Shown piece by piece: positions 16,592 to 23,261 of a stretch of DNA of 27,319 bases. The stretch's first letter is position 1. Every line of letters begins with the position of its first letter. The stretch is from CAZXCK01 sp964639225. Its GTDB lineage: Bacteria; Chloroflexota; Anaerolineae; Aggregatilineales; Phototrophicaceae. The position numbers were made by a program, and so were the translations under genes. The notes under the pieces were generated by a model that searched no databases, was not told the DNA's origin, and was given only the letters and a program-made list of their open reading frames with translations. The DNA is taken from assembly GCA_964639225.1 (NCBI GenBank), contig CAZXCK010000049.1, forward strand, positions 1-27,319, in the 5' to 3' direction.

Positions 16592-16685
16592 AACAGAGTA
16601 CAACATTGTTCACTAGCCTATACTATGCCCCGATTTTGTGCAACCAGCAGTTACCAAACCATTTTCGCCATGAAGGAGCCGTTTC

Positions 16686-17648
16686 ATGACTGCCAATTCT
16701 CCCGTGACTCTTGCCGATGTGCTGCGTGCCCGGCAGCGCCTCACCGACTATCTGACGCCGACACCGCTGGAACCCGCCCCGGCGCTGGGTAAGGCGGTTT
16801 ATCTCAAGCTGGAAAACGCTAACCTGACGCACTCATTCAAGATTCGTGGCGCGCTCAACGCGCTGCTGTCGCTGGACGACGAGGCCCGCTCGCGCGGCGT
16901 GGTCACGGCGTCGTCCGGCAATCATGCGCAGGGGCTGGCTTATGCCGCCCACCTGACCGGCATCCCGGCCACCATTCTGATGCCAGCGCATACGCCGCGC
17001 CGCAAAGTCGACGGCGTGCAACGCTTTGGTGCCCGTGTCGATCTGGAGAGCGCCAATTACGATATCGCCGAAGCGCGCGCGCATCAGATGGCGGCGGATG
17101 ACGGTCTGCTGTACGTTTCGCCCTACAACGATGCACGTGTTGTGGCCGGAGCCGGCACCGTCGGCCTGGAGATCATCGACCAGCTACCGGATGTAGCCCG
17201 CGTGATCGTGTGCGTGGGTGGCGGCGGGCTGATCTCCGGCGTGGGGCTGGCGATCAAAGGCCGCCGTCCACAGGCGCGGGTGATCGGCGTCAATGCGCTG
17301 TCCGCGCCTACCATGTACAACACGTTCTATGGCACGCAGCATCCCGAAGTCTGGGAAACGCTGGCCGAAGCACTCTCCGGCGACATCGAAGCTGGTTCCA
17401 TCACGCTGGAACTGGCGCGGCAGGTCGTGGATGAGATGACGCTGGTCAGCGAGGAACAGATCGCGGCGGCGCTGCGCTGGCTGGTCGATGTACAGGGCTG
17501 GCTGGTCGAAGGTGGTGGCGCGGTGGGTGTGGCGGCCCTGCTGGCGGACGTCATCCCCGCCGCCGACGGACCGACAGCGGTCGTCGTCAGCGGTGGCAAC
17601 ATCGACGGCAGCACGCTGCGCCGCGTTCTGTGCGCACCGGCGGAATGA
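16686..17648 (+). CDS. Threonine/serine dehydratase-like PLP enzyme (fold type II), no ACT domain
   Basis: The product is expected to use pyridoxal phosphate to deaminate threonine or serine to the 2-oxo acid and ammonia. It has 320 residues with a clear GAAGGAG ribosome site before ATG 16686. Motifs in order: TPTPLEP, the Schiff-base lysine in HSFKIRGA (Lys52), SSGNHAQG (77-83), MPAHTPRRKVDGVQRFGA, the phosphate-binding VGGGGLISG (about 176-184) and a late VVVSGGN motif. It ends after the catalytic domain, with no C-terminal ACT domain, so feedback control by isoleucine is not expected. This matches the short catabolic threonine dehydratases and the related serine racemases. Substrate cannot be settled from sequence. 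Confidence 0.88.
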   Translation: MTANSPVTLADVLRARQRLTDYLTPTPLEPAPALGKAVYLKLENANLTHSFKIRGALNALLSLDDEARSRGVVTASSGNHAQGLAYAAHLTGIPATILMPAHTPRRKVDGVQRFGARVDLESANYDIAEARAHQMAADDGLLYVSPYNDARVVAGAGTVGLEIIDQLPDVARVIVCVGGGGLISGVGLAIKGRRPQARVIGVNALSAPTMYNTFYGTQHPEVWETLAEALSGDIEAGSITLELARQVVDEMTLVSEEQIAAALRWLVDVQGWLVEGGGAVGVAALLADVIPAADGPTAVVVSGGNIDGSTLRRVLCAPAE

Positions 17649-17681
17649 CCGCCGGACCAGTCCCCAATTACAGGGGGGAAT

Positions 17682-17711
17682 GCGCCCCAGCCGTTGAGCC
17701 GGGGCGCGTTT
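17682..17711 (+). terminator. Hairpin terminator after the dehydratase gene
   Basis: GCGCCCC (17682-17688), 12-nt loop, GGGGCGC (17701-17707), then GTTT. The stem is strong but the T-tract is short. It overlaps the candidate promoter for the next gene. Confidence 0.55.
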
Positions 17712-17723
17712 CGCCGCTACAAT
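17694..17723 (+). promoter_or_regulatory. Candidate promoter of the pyrophosphatase-like gene
   Basis: TTGAGC (17694-17699), 18 bp, TACAAT (17718-17723), about 32 bp upstream of the ATG at 17755. The -10 box matches five of six bases and the -35 four of six. Confidence 0.5.
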
Positions 17724-17754
17724 AAAAGGTGACTGGAGTAGAAAAACAACACCT

Positions 17755-18111
17755 ATGTCTGAACAACAAAATAACGAATTCTGGGGGCATCTGGACCGGC
17801 TCATCAAGAACAGCCAGGTAATCATTGACCGGCCTAAAGACACTGCCCACACCGACTATGAAGATATGATTTATCCGCTGGATTATGGCTATCTGGCGGG
17901 GACCACCTCATCGGACGGGGCGGGCATCGATGTGTGGCTGGGCAGCAGCGGCGAGCAGGACGTGTGTGGTGTCGTCTGCACGGTGGACCTGGTCAAACGC
18001 GACGCCGAGATTAAGCTGCTGCTGGGCTGCACCGATACCGAGATGCAGACCATCGTCAGCTTCCTGAACGACAATCAGGGGATGCGCTGCTATCTGGTGC
18101 GGCGCGAGTAA
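17755..18111 (+). CDS. Small inorganic pyrophosphatase-like protein
   Basis: The product has 118 residues, about two thirds of a normal soluble (family I) pyrophosphatase. The middle is clearly related to that family: IDRPKDTAHTDYED, then YPLDYGYLAGTTSSDGAGIDVW, which parallels the (I/V)PYNYGFIPGT...DGDPLDV motif, with the Tyr-Gly-Tyr and two aspartates kept. The Asp-Lys pair normally found about 30 residues later is not obvious, and the C-terminal part of the family fold is absent. It may be a compact pyrophosphatase or a relative with a changed substrate. The ribosome site is weak (GGAG about 17 bases before ATG). It converges on the kynureninase-like gene, 7 bp away. Confidence 0.7.
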   Translation: MSEQQNNEFWGHLDRLIKNSQVIIDRPKDTAHTDYEDMIYPLDYGYLAGTTSSDGAGIDVWLGSSGEQDVCGVVCTVDLVKRDAEIKLLLGCTDTEMQTIVSFLNDNQGMRCYLVRRE

Positions 18112-18118
18112 ACCGGCG

Positions 18119-19321
18119 TCACGTCACAAATGACCTGCCGCCGCTGTAACGTTCCCATTCGCCGCTGTCGAGAATGTCACGGATGGCGGCGACGGCGGCG
18201 CGCACCTCGTCGTCGCTGTTATAGAAGTGCGGGGCGACGCGAATCCCGGCGTTCTCGCGGTAATCGACCAGTATATCGCGCGCAATCAGCGCCTGGCTGA
18301 CTTCGTAGCTGTGCGGTACGTCCAGCACGACCATGCCGCCGCGCTGCGCGGCGTCTTGTGGTGAGCGCACCCGCCAGCCGGACTCGGTGGCCAGCTCGAA
18401 CAGCAGCGCCGTCTGTCGCATAGATTTCTGGCGGATGGCGTCCACGCCCACGCTGGCGATCACCTCGATGCCGGGCCGGATGGCGTACAGCGAGGGCACG
18501 CCGAACGTCCCGTTGAGGAAGCGATAAGCGTCGTCGCGCCATTCGATGTCGTCCACCTCAAAGTCGAACGGGCGCTTGTGGGCAAACCAGCCGGTAATGC
18601 GCGGCTCCAACTGCCCGATGCGATCAGGCCGCACGTACAGGAACACACCGCCCGGCCCGCCACACATCCACTTGAGCACCCCGCCGATCAGATAATCGAC
18701 CTGCAATGCGCTCACATCTACCGGGATGATGCCCACGCTGTGATAGGCGTCCAGCATGACCGCCGCGCCGACTCGATGCGCCTTCTCGATGACGGCTGCC
18801 GCCGGCATGATATAGCCGCTGCGGAACAGCACATGGCTGATGGGGACCAGCGCCGTGCGCTCGTCTATAGCGTCCAGCAGGCGCTCGGTGGGCACGCTGA
18901 TGCCGTCCTCAGAGTGGACCACGTGCAGGCGCATGTGGGGTGGCAGCATCCGTTTGAGGACATAATAGATCGTCGGGAAGATCATATCGGTGATGACGAC
19001 CGTATCCCGCCGCGTGTCGCTGAAGTCCATGCTACTGAGCAGAATGCTGGCGGCCAGGCTGGCGTTCTGGTGAATGCTGATGCTGCCCGGTGGCGCGTGG
19101 ATGATCTGGCCGATCTGGTCGCCGATTTCGCCGTTGAGCGCCCACCAGCTATCGCCCCAGGCGCGCACGCCGCGCCCGGCCCATGTGGCGGCGTACTGGT
19201 GCAGGCTGTCGTAGACGCCGCGCGGCATGGCACCCAGCGAGTGACTGACGAGATAATTCACGTCGCGCAGGATGGGGAACTCATCGCGCCAGCGCAGCAG
19301 CGCGTCGGATGTGTCGGTCAT
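18119..19321 (-). CDS. PLP-dependent class V aminotransferase fold enzyme, kynureninase-like
   Basis: The product is a cytosolic PLP enzyme of 400 residues, with ATG 19321 preceded by AAGGAA. Seen in order: YLVSHSLGAMPRG (22-34, the phosphate-side N-terminal motif), WAGRGVRAWGDSWW (47-60), a PLP-contact loop HQNASLAAS, SHVLFRSGYIM (162-172), LDAYHSVGIIPVDV with the ring-nitrogen Asp191, and GGVLKWMCGGPGGVFLYV with the Schiff-base Lys217. The SxxLxxxxxxxW, DxxHSxGxxPVD and KWxxGGPG pattern is closest to kynureninase (kynurenine to anthranilate plus alanine), but cysteine-desulfurase-like and isopenicillin-epimerase-like enzymes share this fold. No other tryptophan-degradation gene is present, so the substrate is open. 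It follows the SRPBCC gene by 31 bp on the same strand and is probably in its operon. Confidence 0.75.
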   Translation of the reverse strand: MTDTSDALLRWRDEFPILRDVNYLVSHSLGAMPRGVYDSLHQYAATWAGRGVRAWGDSWWALNGEIGDQIGQIIHAPPGSISIHQNASLAASILLSSMDFSDTRRDTVVITDMIFPTIYYVLKRMLPPHMRLHVVHSEDGISVPTERLLDAIDERTALVPISHVLFRSGYIMPAAAVIEKAHRVGAAVMLDAYHSVGIIPVDVSALQVDYLIGGVLKWMCGGPGGVFLYVRPDRIGQLEPRITGWFAHKRPFDFEVDDIEWRDDAYRFLNGTFGVPSLYAIRPGIEVIASVGVDAIRQKSMRQTALLFELATESGWRVRSPQDAAQRGGMVVLDVPHSYEVSQALIARDILVDYRENAGIRVAPHFYNSDDEVRAAVAAIRDILDSGEWERYSGGRSFVT

Positions 19322-19352
19322 GGCGGTTCCTTATGTGTGTTCGCTGTTGCTG

Positions 19353-19835
19353 CTATAGTTCCTGGTGGAAGTCAGTCGGTGTCTGCGAGCCGGGCGACCG
19401 GCTTTCCAGCAACTGCTTGAGACGTTCCAGCACGCGTCGTGTGCGACCGGTCATCACCATTGTCATCAGCGGCGAAAAAGGCGCGAACAGGCAGCCGAGG
19501 CGAATGTCCATGCTTTCGGTGACGGTGGTGCTGCCACCGGCACTGCTGAACTCCAGCCTGCCCAGCACGGGAAAGCGTCCCAGCACGCCCTTATATTCGA
19601 TGAGCTTGTTGGGCTGGTAGCCGGTGATGTCGGCGTTGAGGTCGAGCCGCCAGCCCAGCAGCCGCGTGCTGCGGGACTGGGTAATCATCACACCCACGCG
19701 CACTTTGTCTTCGGTCTGATAATGCTGGATGATGTCCGGCTGCCACTGCTGCGCTTTGTTCTCAAAGTCGGCGGCGAAGCGGAAAACCTCGCTGATGGGA
19801 CGGTTGATCGTCACGGACTGTTCGATTTGCGGCAT
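19353..19835 (-). CDS. SRPBCC (START/polyketide-cyclase-like) domain protein
   Basis: The product has 160 residues from ATG 19835 (AGAGGG upstream). The same frame stays open for a further 160 codons, but that part lacks a start context, lies antisense to the transglutaminase gene beyond its terminator, and looks like a shadow. The protein begins with IEQSVTINRPISEVFRFAADFEN, the typical first strand and helix of SRPBCC proteins. It continues with WQPDI, alternating beta strands (VRVGVMITQSRS, YKGVLGRFPVLGRLEF, TTVTESMDIRL) and a long C-terminal helix (about 123-145), making the deep hydrophobic cup of the fold. Ligand unknown. A TACAAT -10-like box (minus strand, complement of about 19876-19881) lies upstream. 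Probably the first gene of a two-gene operon with the kynureninase-like enzyme. Confidence 0.82.
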   Translation of the reverse strand: MPQIEQSVTINRPISEVFRFAADFENKAQQWQPDIIQHYQTEDKVRVGVMITQSRSTRLLGWRLDLNADITGYQPNKLIEYKGVLGRFPVLGRLEFSSAGGSTTVTESMDIRLGCLFAPFSPLMTMVMTGRTRRVLERLKQLLESRSPGSQTPTDFHQEL

Positions 19836-19918
19836 GGGTCTGTCCCTCTGTGTTGGCGTTGCACTCTTGCCTAAGATTGTAGCCGAAAACGCAGATAGCA
19901 ACCATGCTGCGCGGCGAC

Positions 19919-19954
19919 AAAAAACAGGGTCGGGAGATGACGCTCCCGACCCTG
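19919..19954 (-). terminator. Intrinsic terminator of the transglutaminase gene
   Basis: CAGGGTCGGGAG (19925-19936), 6-nt loop, CTCCCGACCCTG (19943-19954): a perfect 12-bp stem. On the minus strand it is followed by six T (complement of 19919-19924). It lies 27 bp past the transglutaminase stop. Confidence 0.92.
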
Positions 19955-19981
19955 CCTGTGACGAAACGAATTGTTCCCGAT

Positions 19982-22456
19982 CTAATCCCGGCGCCAGGGG
20001 GTGAAGCGCCGCAGCCAGCGTTTGATGATGCTGCCACGTGCGTCCAGCCAGGCCTGGTCGGCGACCTCGTAGCTGCGATGGTCCTCGGTCGGCAGGCGGC
20101 GCTGCGCCGCACCGTAGCGCTCGACGGTATACAGCCGGGTGATGGCCGTCACCGGGCGCTCGGCCTGCGGCAGTTGGGTGACGATATGCTGGCGTCGTTC
20201 TTCTGGCGTATCCTGCGCCGCCAGTCGAATGCCGATGAGACCCAGGTAACGTTCCAGACGGGCATAGGCGCGTGTAATGGGGCTGAGGCCGTGCATACCG
20301 CGCCATTCCCACCACCAGTAGAACAGCACACCCAGCGCGATCACGATTACCGCCAGCAGCACCAGCATCAGCAGCACACCCAGAGCCGGCAGCAGCATCT
20401 CCAGCGGATTCTGCGCGTCGGGTGGCAGCGGGGCGGGCTGCGTGGGCAGAATCACCGGGGTGGGTGTGGGCGACGGCGTAAATGTCGGCGTGATGGTCGG
20501 CGTGGGCGTCGGGAAGTCCAGGCCCGCGGCGTCGTCGTCCTGCGGCTCGTCCGGCTCCGGTGTATCAGTCGGTGCGGGCGTGGCCGTCGGCGGCGGAGTC
20601 GGCGTCTCGGTTGGTGTGGCCGACGGCGCCATCTCCGGGATGACCTGCTCGCTGAAATCCTGCTCGCCTTCGCGCTCCAGCGGTGCCTGGGCGGCGGTCG
20701 GCTCGAACTCGATCCAGCCGTAGCCAGGGAAGTAGACCTCGACCCAGGTGTGGGCGTCGCGTTCGGTGACGACGAAACCACCCTGCGCCGGGTCCCAGTC
20801 TCCCTGGGCGAAGCCAGCCGCCAGCCGCGCTGGAATACCCAGCGTGCGCAGCATGACGATCATGGCCGAGGCGTAGTAGTTACAGTAACCCTCGCGGTGA
20901 TCGAACAGCACCCAATCGACCGGGTCCTGGCCGTTGGGCGGGCGTGGAATGGTCTCGTTGTAAAGAATGTTGGCCCGCAGCCAGCTTTCGATGGCTTTGG
21001 CCTGATCGTAAGCGGTGGTGGCCTGCGCCTCGTTGACGATATCCACAGCGAGCTGGGCGGTGCGCCCGGTCACCGACGGCGACACGTACAGGTACAGGCT
21101 GCGCACCCAATCCGGGTAAGCCGTGCCAGCCGTGCGCAGTTGACCGGCGCTGGCCACGCTCATCAGGCTGGTGGCGTTATACGACTGGCCGCGCCGGATG
21201 ACCTGCATGGGGCGGATGACCGAGATGTTCATGTAACGGTTGGGGTCGCCCTCTGGCGCGGTATAGAACAGGTCCGTGCGCGTAGACACATCAACCTGCA
21301 GCGGCTGCGGCGCGGTATAGACCAGTCGTGTCGCGTTGAGCGCGATCGTCACACGCTGTTCCACCGTTTCGCGGGCCATATCCTGCGAGCCGTTGACGTT
21401 CAGTGGCGGGCTGGGCGTACTCAGCCGAATGTCCGCCGCTGGAGTCCAGCGCCCGGCCTCGTAGGTGTCGAACACGCGCGAGCGCCAGTAGTAACGGCGA
21501 TCCGGCGGCGCATCGACCACCAGCACCGTCTGATCGCCAAGGCGAATGGCCCCGCCCAGTTCCAGCGTGTCACCGCCGAAGTAGTCGGCGGTAGCCGGTC
21601 CCTGGGCATCTACCGGAGAGAACATCCGGTTCCAGAATTCGCTCATCTGCATGATGGGGTCGGATTGCAGGAACTGCTGGAAGCGGTCCAGGCGTTCCTG
21701 CAACTCGCCGGACGGCACCGACCAGCCGAGCAGCAGCGCCGGGAAGGCCAGCATTACGCCCATCCGCAGAAACTGTGCGCGCAGTCGGCGCGGAATGCGA
21801 ATGCCGCTGGTGTACCATTCCCACTCGCGGGCATCCAGTGTGGACCGGACGAACATCAGCAGGCACAGGAACACAAACGCCAGCAGATACAGGTCCAGGC
21901 TGGCATCGCCGCTGTAGAAAACCGTATTGGAGAACAGAATCATGCCCGGCGGAATAATGACGCGCCACATGCGGTCAATCCTGAAGGTGTGCCAGGCGGC
22001 GTTGTACCCCAGGAACCAGAACAGTGCCCCCACCAGCAGGTTAAACACCAGATCATCCTGGTTGATGCCGCCGGTTAGCGCATCCATCAGCCAGGTAATG
22101 GCGCGCAGAAACACGGCATAAACACCGTTCCCCAGGCCGCCTTCCAGGCTGATGGCGGTCAGCAGCACCAGAAAGCTGGCGCCATAGATGCCGCTCATCA
22201 TCAGCGCCAGAAACTCGCCGAGCTGGCTGCGCGCCATAATGAGGCCGAACACTGTGCTGAGGATTGTCAGCGGGACGATGATGCCCGTTACCAGCGGCCA
22301 GTCTGCCGCCTGGAGGGCAAAGAACGGCACCAGCAGCAGCGCCGTGATGATAATAAGCGAGGTGATATCGCCGGGCGCGAGCAGGTTGCGCCAGTCCGCG
22401 CTGGCTCGCTGCCAGAAGGACTGCGACGATCCGCGTGGGACCCCGGTGGTTGTCAT
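19982..22456 (-). CDS. TgpA-like membrane transglutaminase with Pro/Thr-rich linker
   Basis: The product has 824 residues from ATG 22456 (ATG 22483 is possible; neither has a strong ribosome site). The N-terminal third has about seven TM helices in two groups, with a cytosolic REWEWY segment, like the DUF3488 domain of TgpA proteins. An external region (about 225-515) follows, with a YYWRSRVFDTYEAGRW motif typical of the family. The papain-like transglutaminase core carries the catalytic Cys in REGYCNYYASAMIVMLR (about residue 525) and His in DAHTWVEVYFPGYGW (about 569). The third residue lies in IEFEPT, Glu where Asp is common. Next come a Pro/Thr-rich linker (about 610-690), one TM helix (about 705-730) and a cytosolic tail with YARLERYLGLIG like DUF4129. 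Predicted role: cell-surface crosslinking or proteolysis. The usual MoxR and DUF58 partner genes are not adjacent. Confidence 0.88.
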   Translation of the reverse strand: MTTTGVPRGSSQSFWQRASADWRNLLAPGDITSLIIITALLLVPFFALQAADWPLVTGIIVPLTILSTVFGLIMARSQLGEFLALMMSGIYGASFLVLLTAISLEGGLGNGVYAVFLRAITWLMDALTGGINQDDLVFNLLVGALFWFLGYNAAWHTFRIDRMWRVIIPPGMILFSNTVFYSGDASLDLYLLAFVFLCLLMFVRSTLDAREWEWYTSGIRIPRRLRAQFLRMGVMLAFPALLLGWSVPSGELQERLDRFQQFLQSDPIMQMSEFWNRMFSPVDAQGPATADYFGGDTLELGGAIRLGDQTVLVVDAPPDRRYYWRSRVFDTYEAGRWTPAADIRLSTPSPPLNVNGSQDMARETVEQRVTIALNATRLVYTAPQPLQVDVSTRTDLFYTAPEGDPNRYMNISVIRPMQVIRRGQSYNATSLMSVASAGQLRTAGTAYPDWVRSLYLYVSPSVTGRTAQLAVDIVNEAQATTAYDQAKAIESWLRANILYNETIPRPPNGQDPVDWVLFDHREGYCNYYASAMIVMLRTLGIPARLAAGFAQGDWDPAQGGFVVTERDAHTWVEVYFPGYGWIEFEPTAAQAPLEREGEQDFSEQVIPEMAPSATPTETPTPPPTATPAPTDTPEPDEPQDDDAAGLDFPTPTPTITPTFTPSPTPTPVILPTQPAPLPPDAQNPLEMLLPALGVLLMLVLLAVIVIALGVLFYWWWEWRGMHGLSPITRAYARLERYLGLIGIRLAAQDTPEERRQHIVTQLPQAERPVTAITRLYTVERYGAAQRRLPTEDHRSYEVADQAWLDARGSIIKRWLRRFTPWRRD

Positions 22457-22519
22457 AAGCTGGCTACCAATACACCGACACATCAGGAGCCGGGCGATTG
22501 CTCCCCCGGCATACCGGTC

Positions 22520-22548
22520 ATTTTAGTGGCCGTGCTGATGGATGACAA
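22520..22548 (-). promoter_or_regulatory. Promoter of the transglutaminase gene
   Basis: On the minus strand TTGTCA (complement of 22543-22548), 17 bp, TAAAAT (complement of 22520-22525). Each box matches five of six consensus bases. The leader would be about 60 nt to ATG 22456. Confidence 0.6.
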
Positions 22549-22596
22549 CCGCCGTTTGCCCCACCCTCGACCGCCTGCGTACCGGGCCGCGCAGTC

Positions 22597-22625
22597 TTTA
22601 CGCTGGTGTTGTTTTGGCGTATCAT
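22597..22625 (+). promoter_or_regulatory. Promoter of the RNase P RNA gene
   Basis: TTTACG (22597-22602), 17 bp, TATCAT (22620-22625). Initiation 7-9 bp later falls at the first base of the P1 helix, which supports the call. Confidence 0.65.
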
Positions 22626-22633
22626 AGCAATGA

Positions 22634-23000
22634 TCCAAGTCAACCGGGCGATCGCGTGCTGGCTTTGACCAGCATGAGGAAAGTCCGCACTCCACAGGGT
22701 ACGGTGCTGGCTAACGGCCAGGCGGGGAAACCCGACGGCAAGTGCAACAGAAAGCAGACCGCAGCCCGGCTCAGGTCGGGTTGTAAGGGTGAAAGGGTGG
22801 TGTAAGAGACCACCGGCGCCGGCAGCGATGTCGGCGGCCAGGCAAACCCCACCGGGAGCAAGGCCAAGCAGGCACACTGGAGTGACCCGCTCCGCAAAAA
22901 GTGCCGGGTGTGCTGCATGACGGCTGGAGCAATTCAGCCGCTAGATAGATGATCGCCACCCCGCGAGGGGGACAGAATGCGGCTTACAGGTTGGCTTGGA
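22634..23000 (+). ncRNA. rnpB: RNase P RNA, bacterial type A
   Basis: This is the catalytic RNA that removes 5' leaders from tRNA precursors. The end-closing P1 helix is formed by CCAAGTCAACC (22635-22645) and GGTTGGCTTGG (22989-22999), complementary with one G-U pair. The universally conserved blocks are present: GAGGAAAGTCC (22676-22686), the GGGGAAACCC and CAAGTGCAACAGAAAG region of the P9-P10-P11 side, GGTGAAAGGGTG, the L15 region with GGCAAACCCC (GGC in place of GGU, common in GC-rich bacteria), GGAGCAAGGCC, and the 3' core ACAGAATGCGGCTTACA (from 22972). The length of about 367 nt fits type A. I see no T-rich terminator directly after it. Small open frames across this region are meaningless. 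Confidence 0.97.
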
Positions 23001-23261
23001 CCGCTTCGATGGTTCATTGACTTGCATTTATCGCTAACCTTATTTCAGAATGGCGATTGTCCCTTTATATCTAAATACTTCTCACACCCATCTCAATGCT
23101 AAAATCGGAGATATGGTCGGCTGATGGTCCCATGTTGTACCACACTGCCGCATCGCTGAATCGTCGTCTGGCCCCCGAACGAGGCCAGCAGACTGGACGA
23201 ACCCACCCGCAAACAATCCGCGTCGGTCAACTGACCGGCCCGGTCCATGACAGGGGGCCGC

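Noticed and set aside
19836..20315. 160-codon upstream extension of the SRPBCC frame
   Set aside because: It runs back across the transglutaminase terminator and into the transglutaminase gene. The SRPBCC fold begins right after ATG 19835.
20440..20640. Repetitive GT-rich stretch that might look like a tandem DNA repeat or CRISPR
   Set aside because: The repeats are irregular and in frame. On the minus strand they encode the Pro/Thr-rich linker of the transglutaminase protein.
19904..22078. 724-codon plus-strand frame opposite the transglutaminase gene
   Set aside because: Starts inside the transglutaminase terminator region and contains low-complexity Arg/Gly/Gln shadow sequence. The minus-strand protein is well supported.
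22830..22870. GGC in place of GGU in the L15 tRNA-end-binding loop of RNase P RNA
   Set aside because: I considered it as an unusual variant, but GGC at this position is familiar in many GC-rich bacteria and can still pair with a tRNA CCA end.
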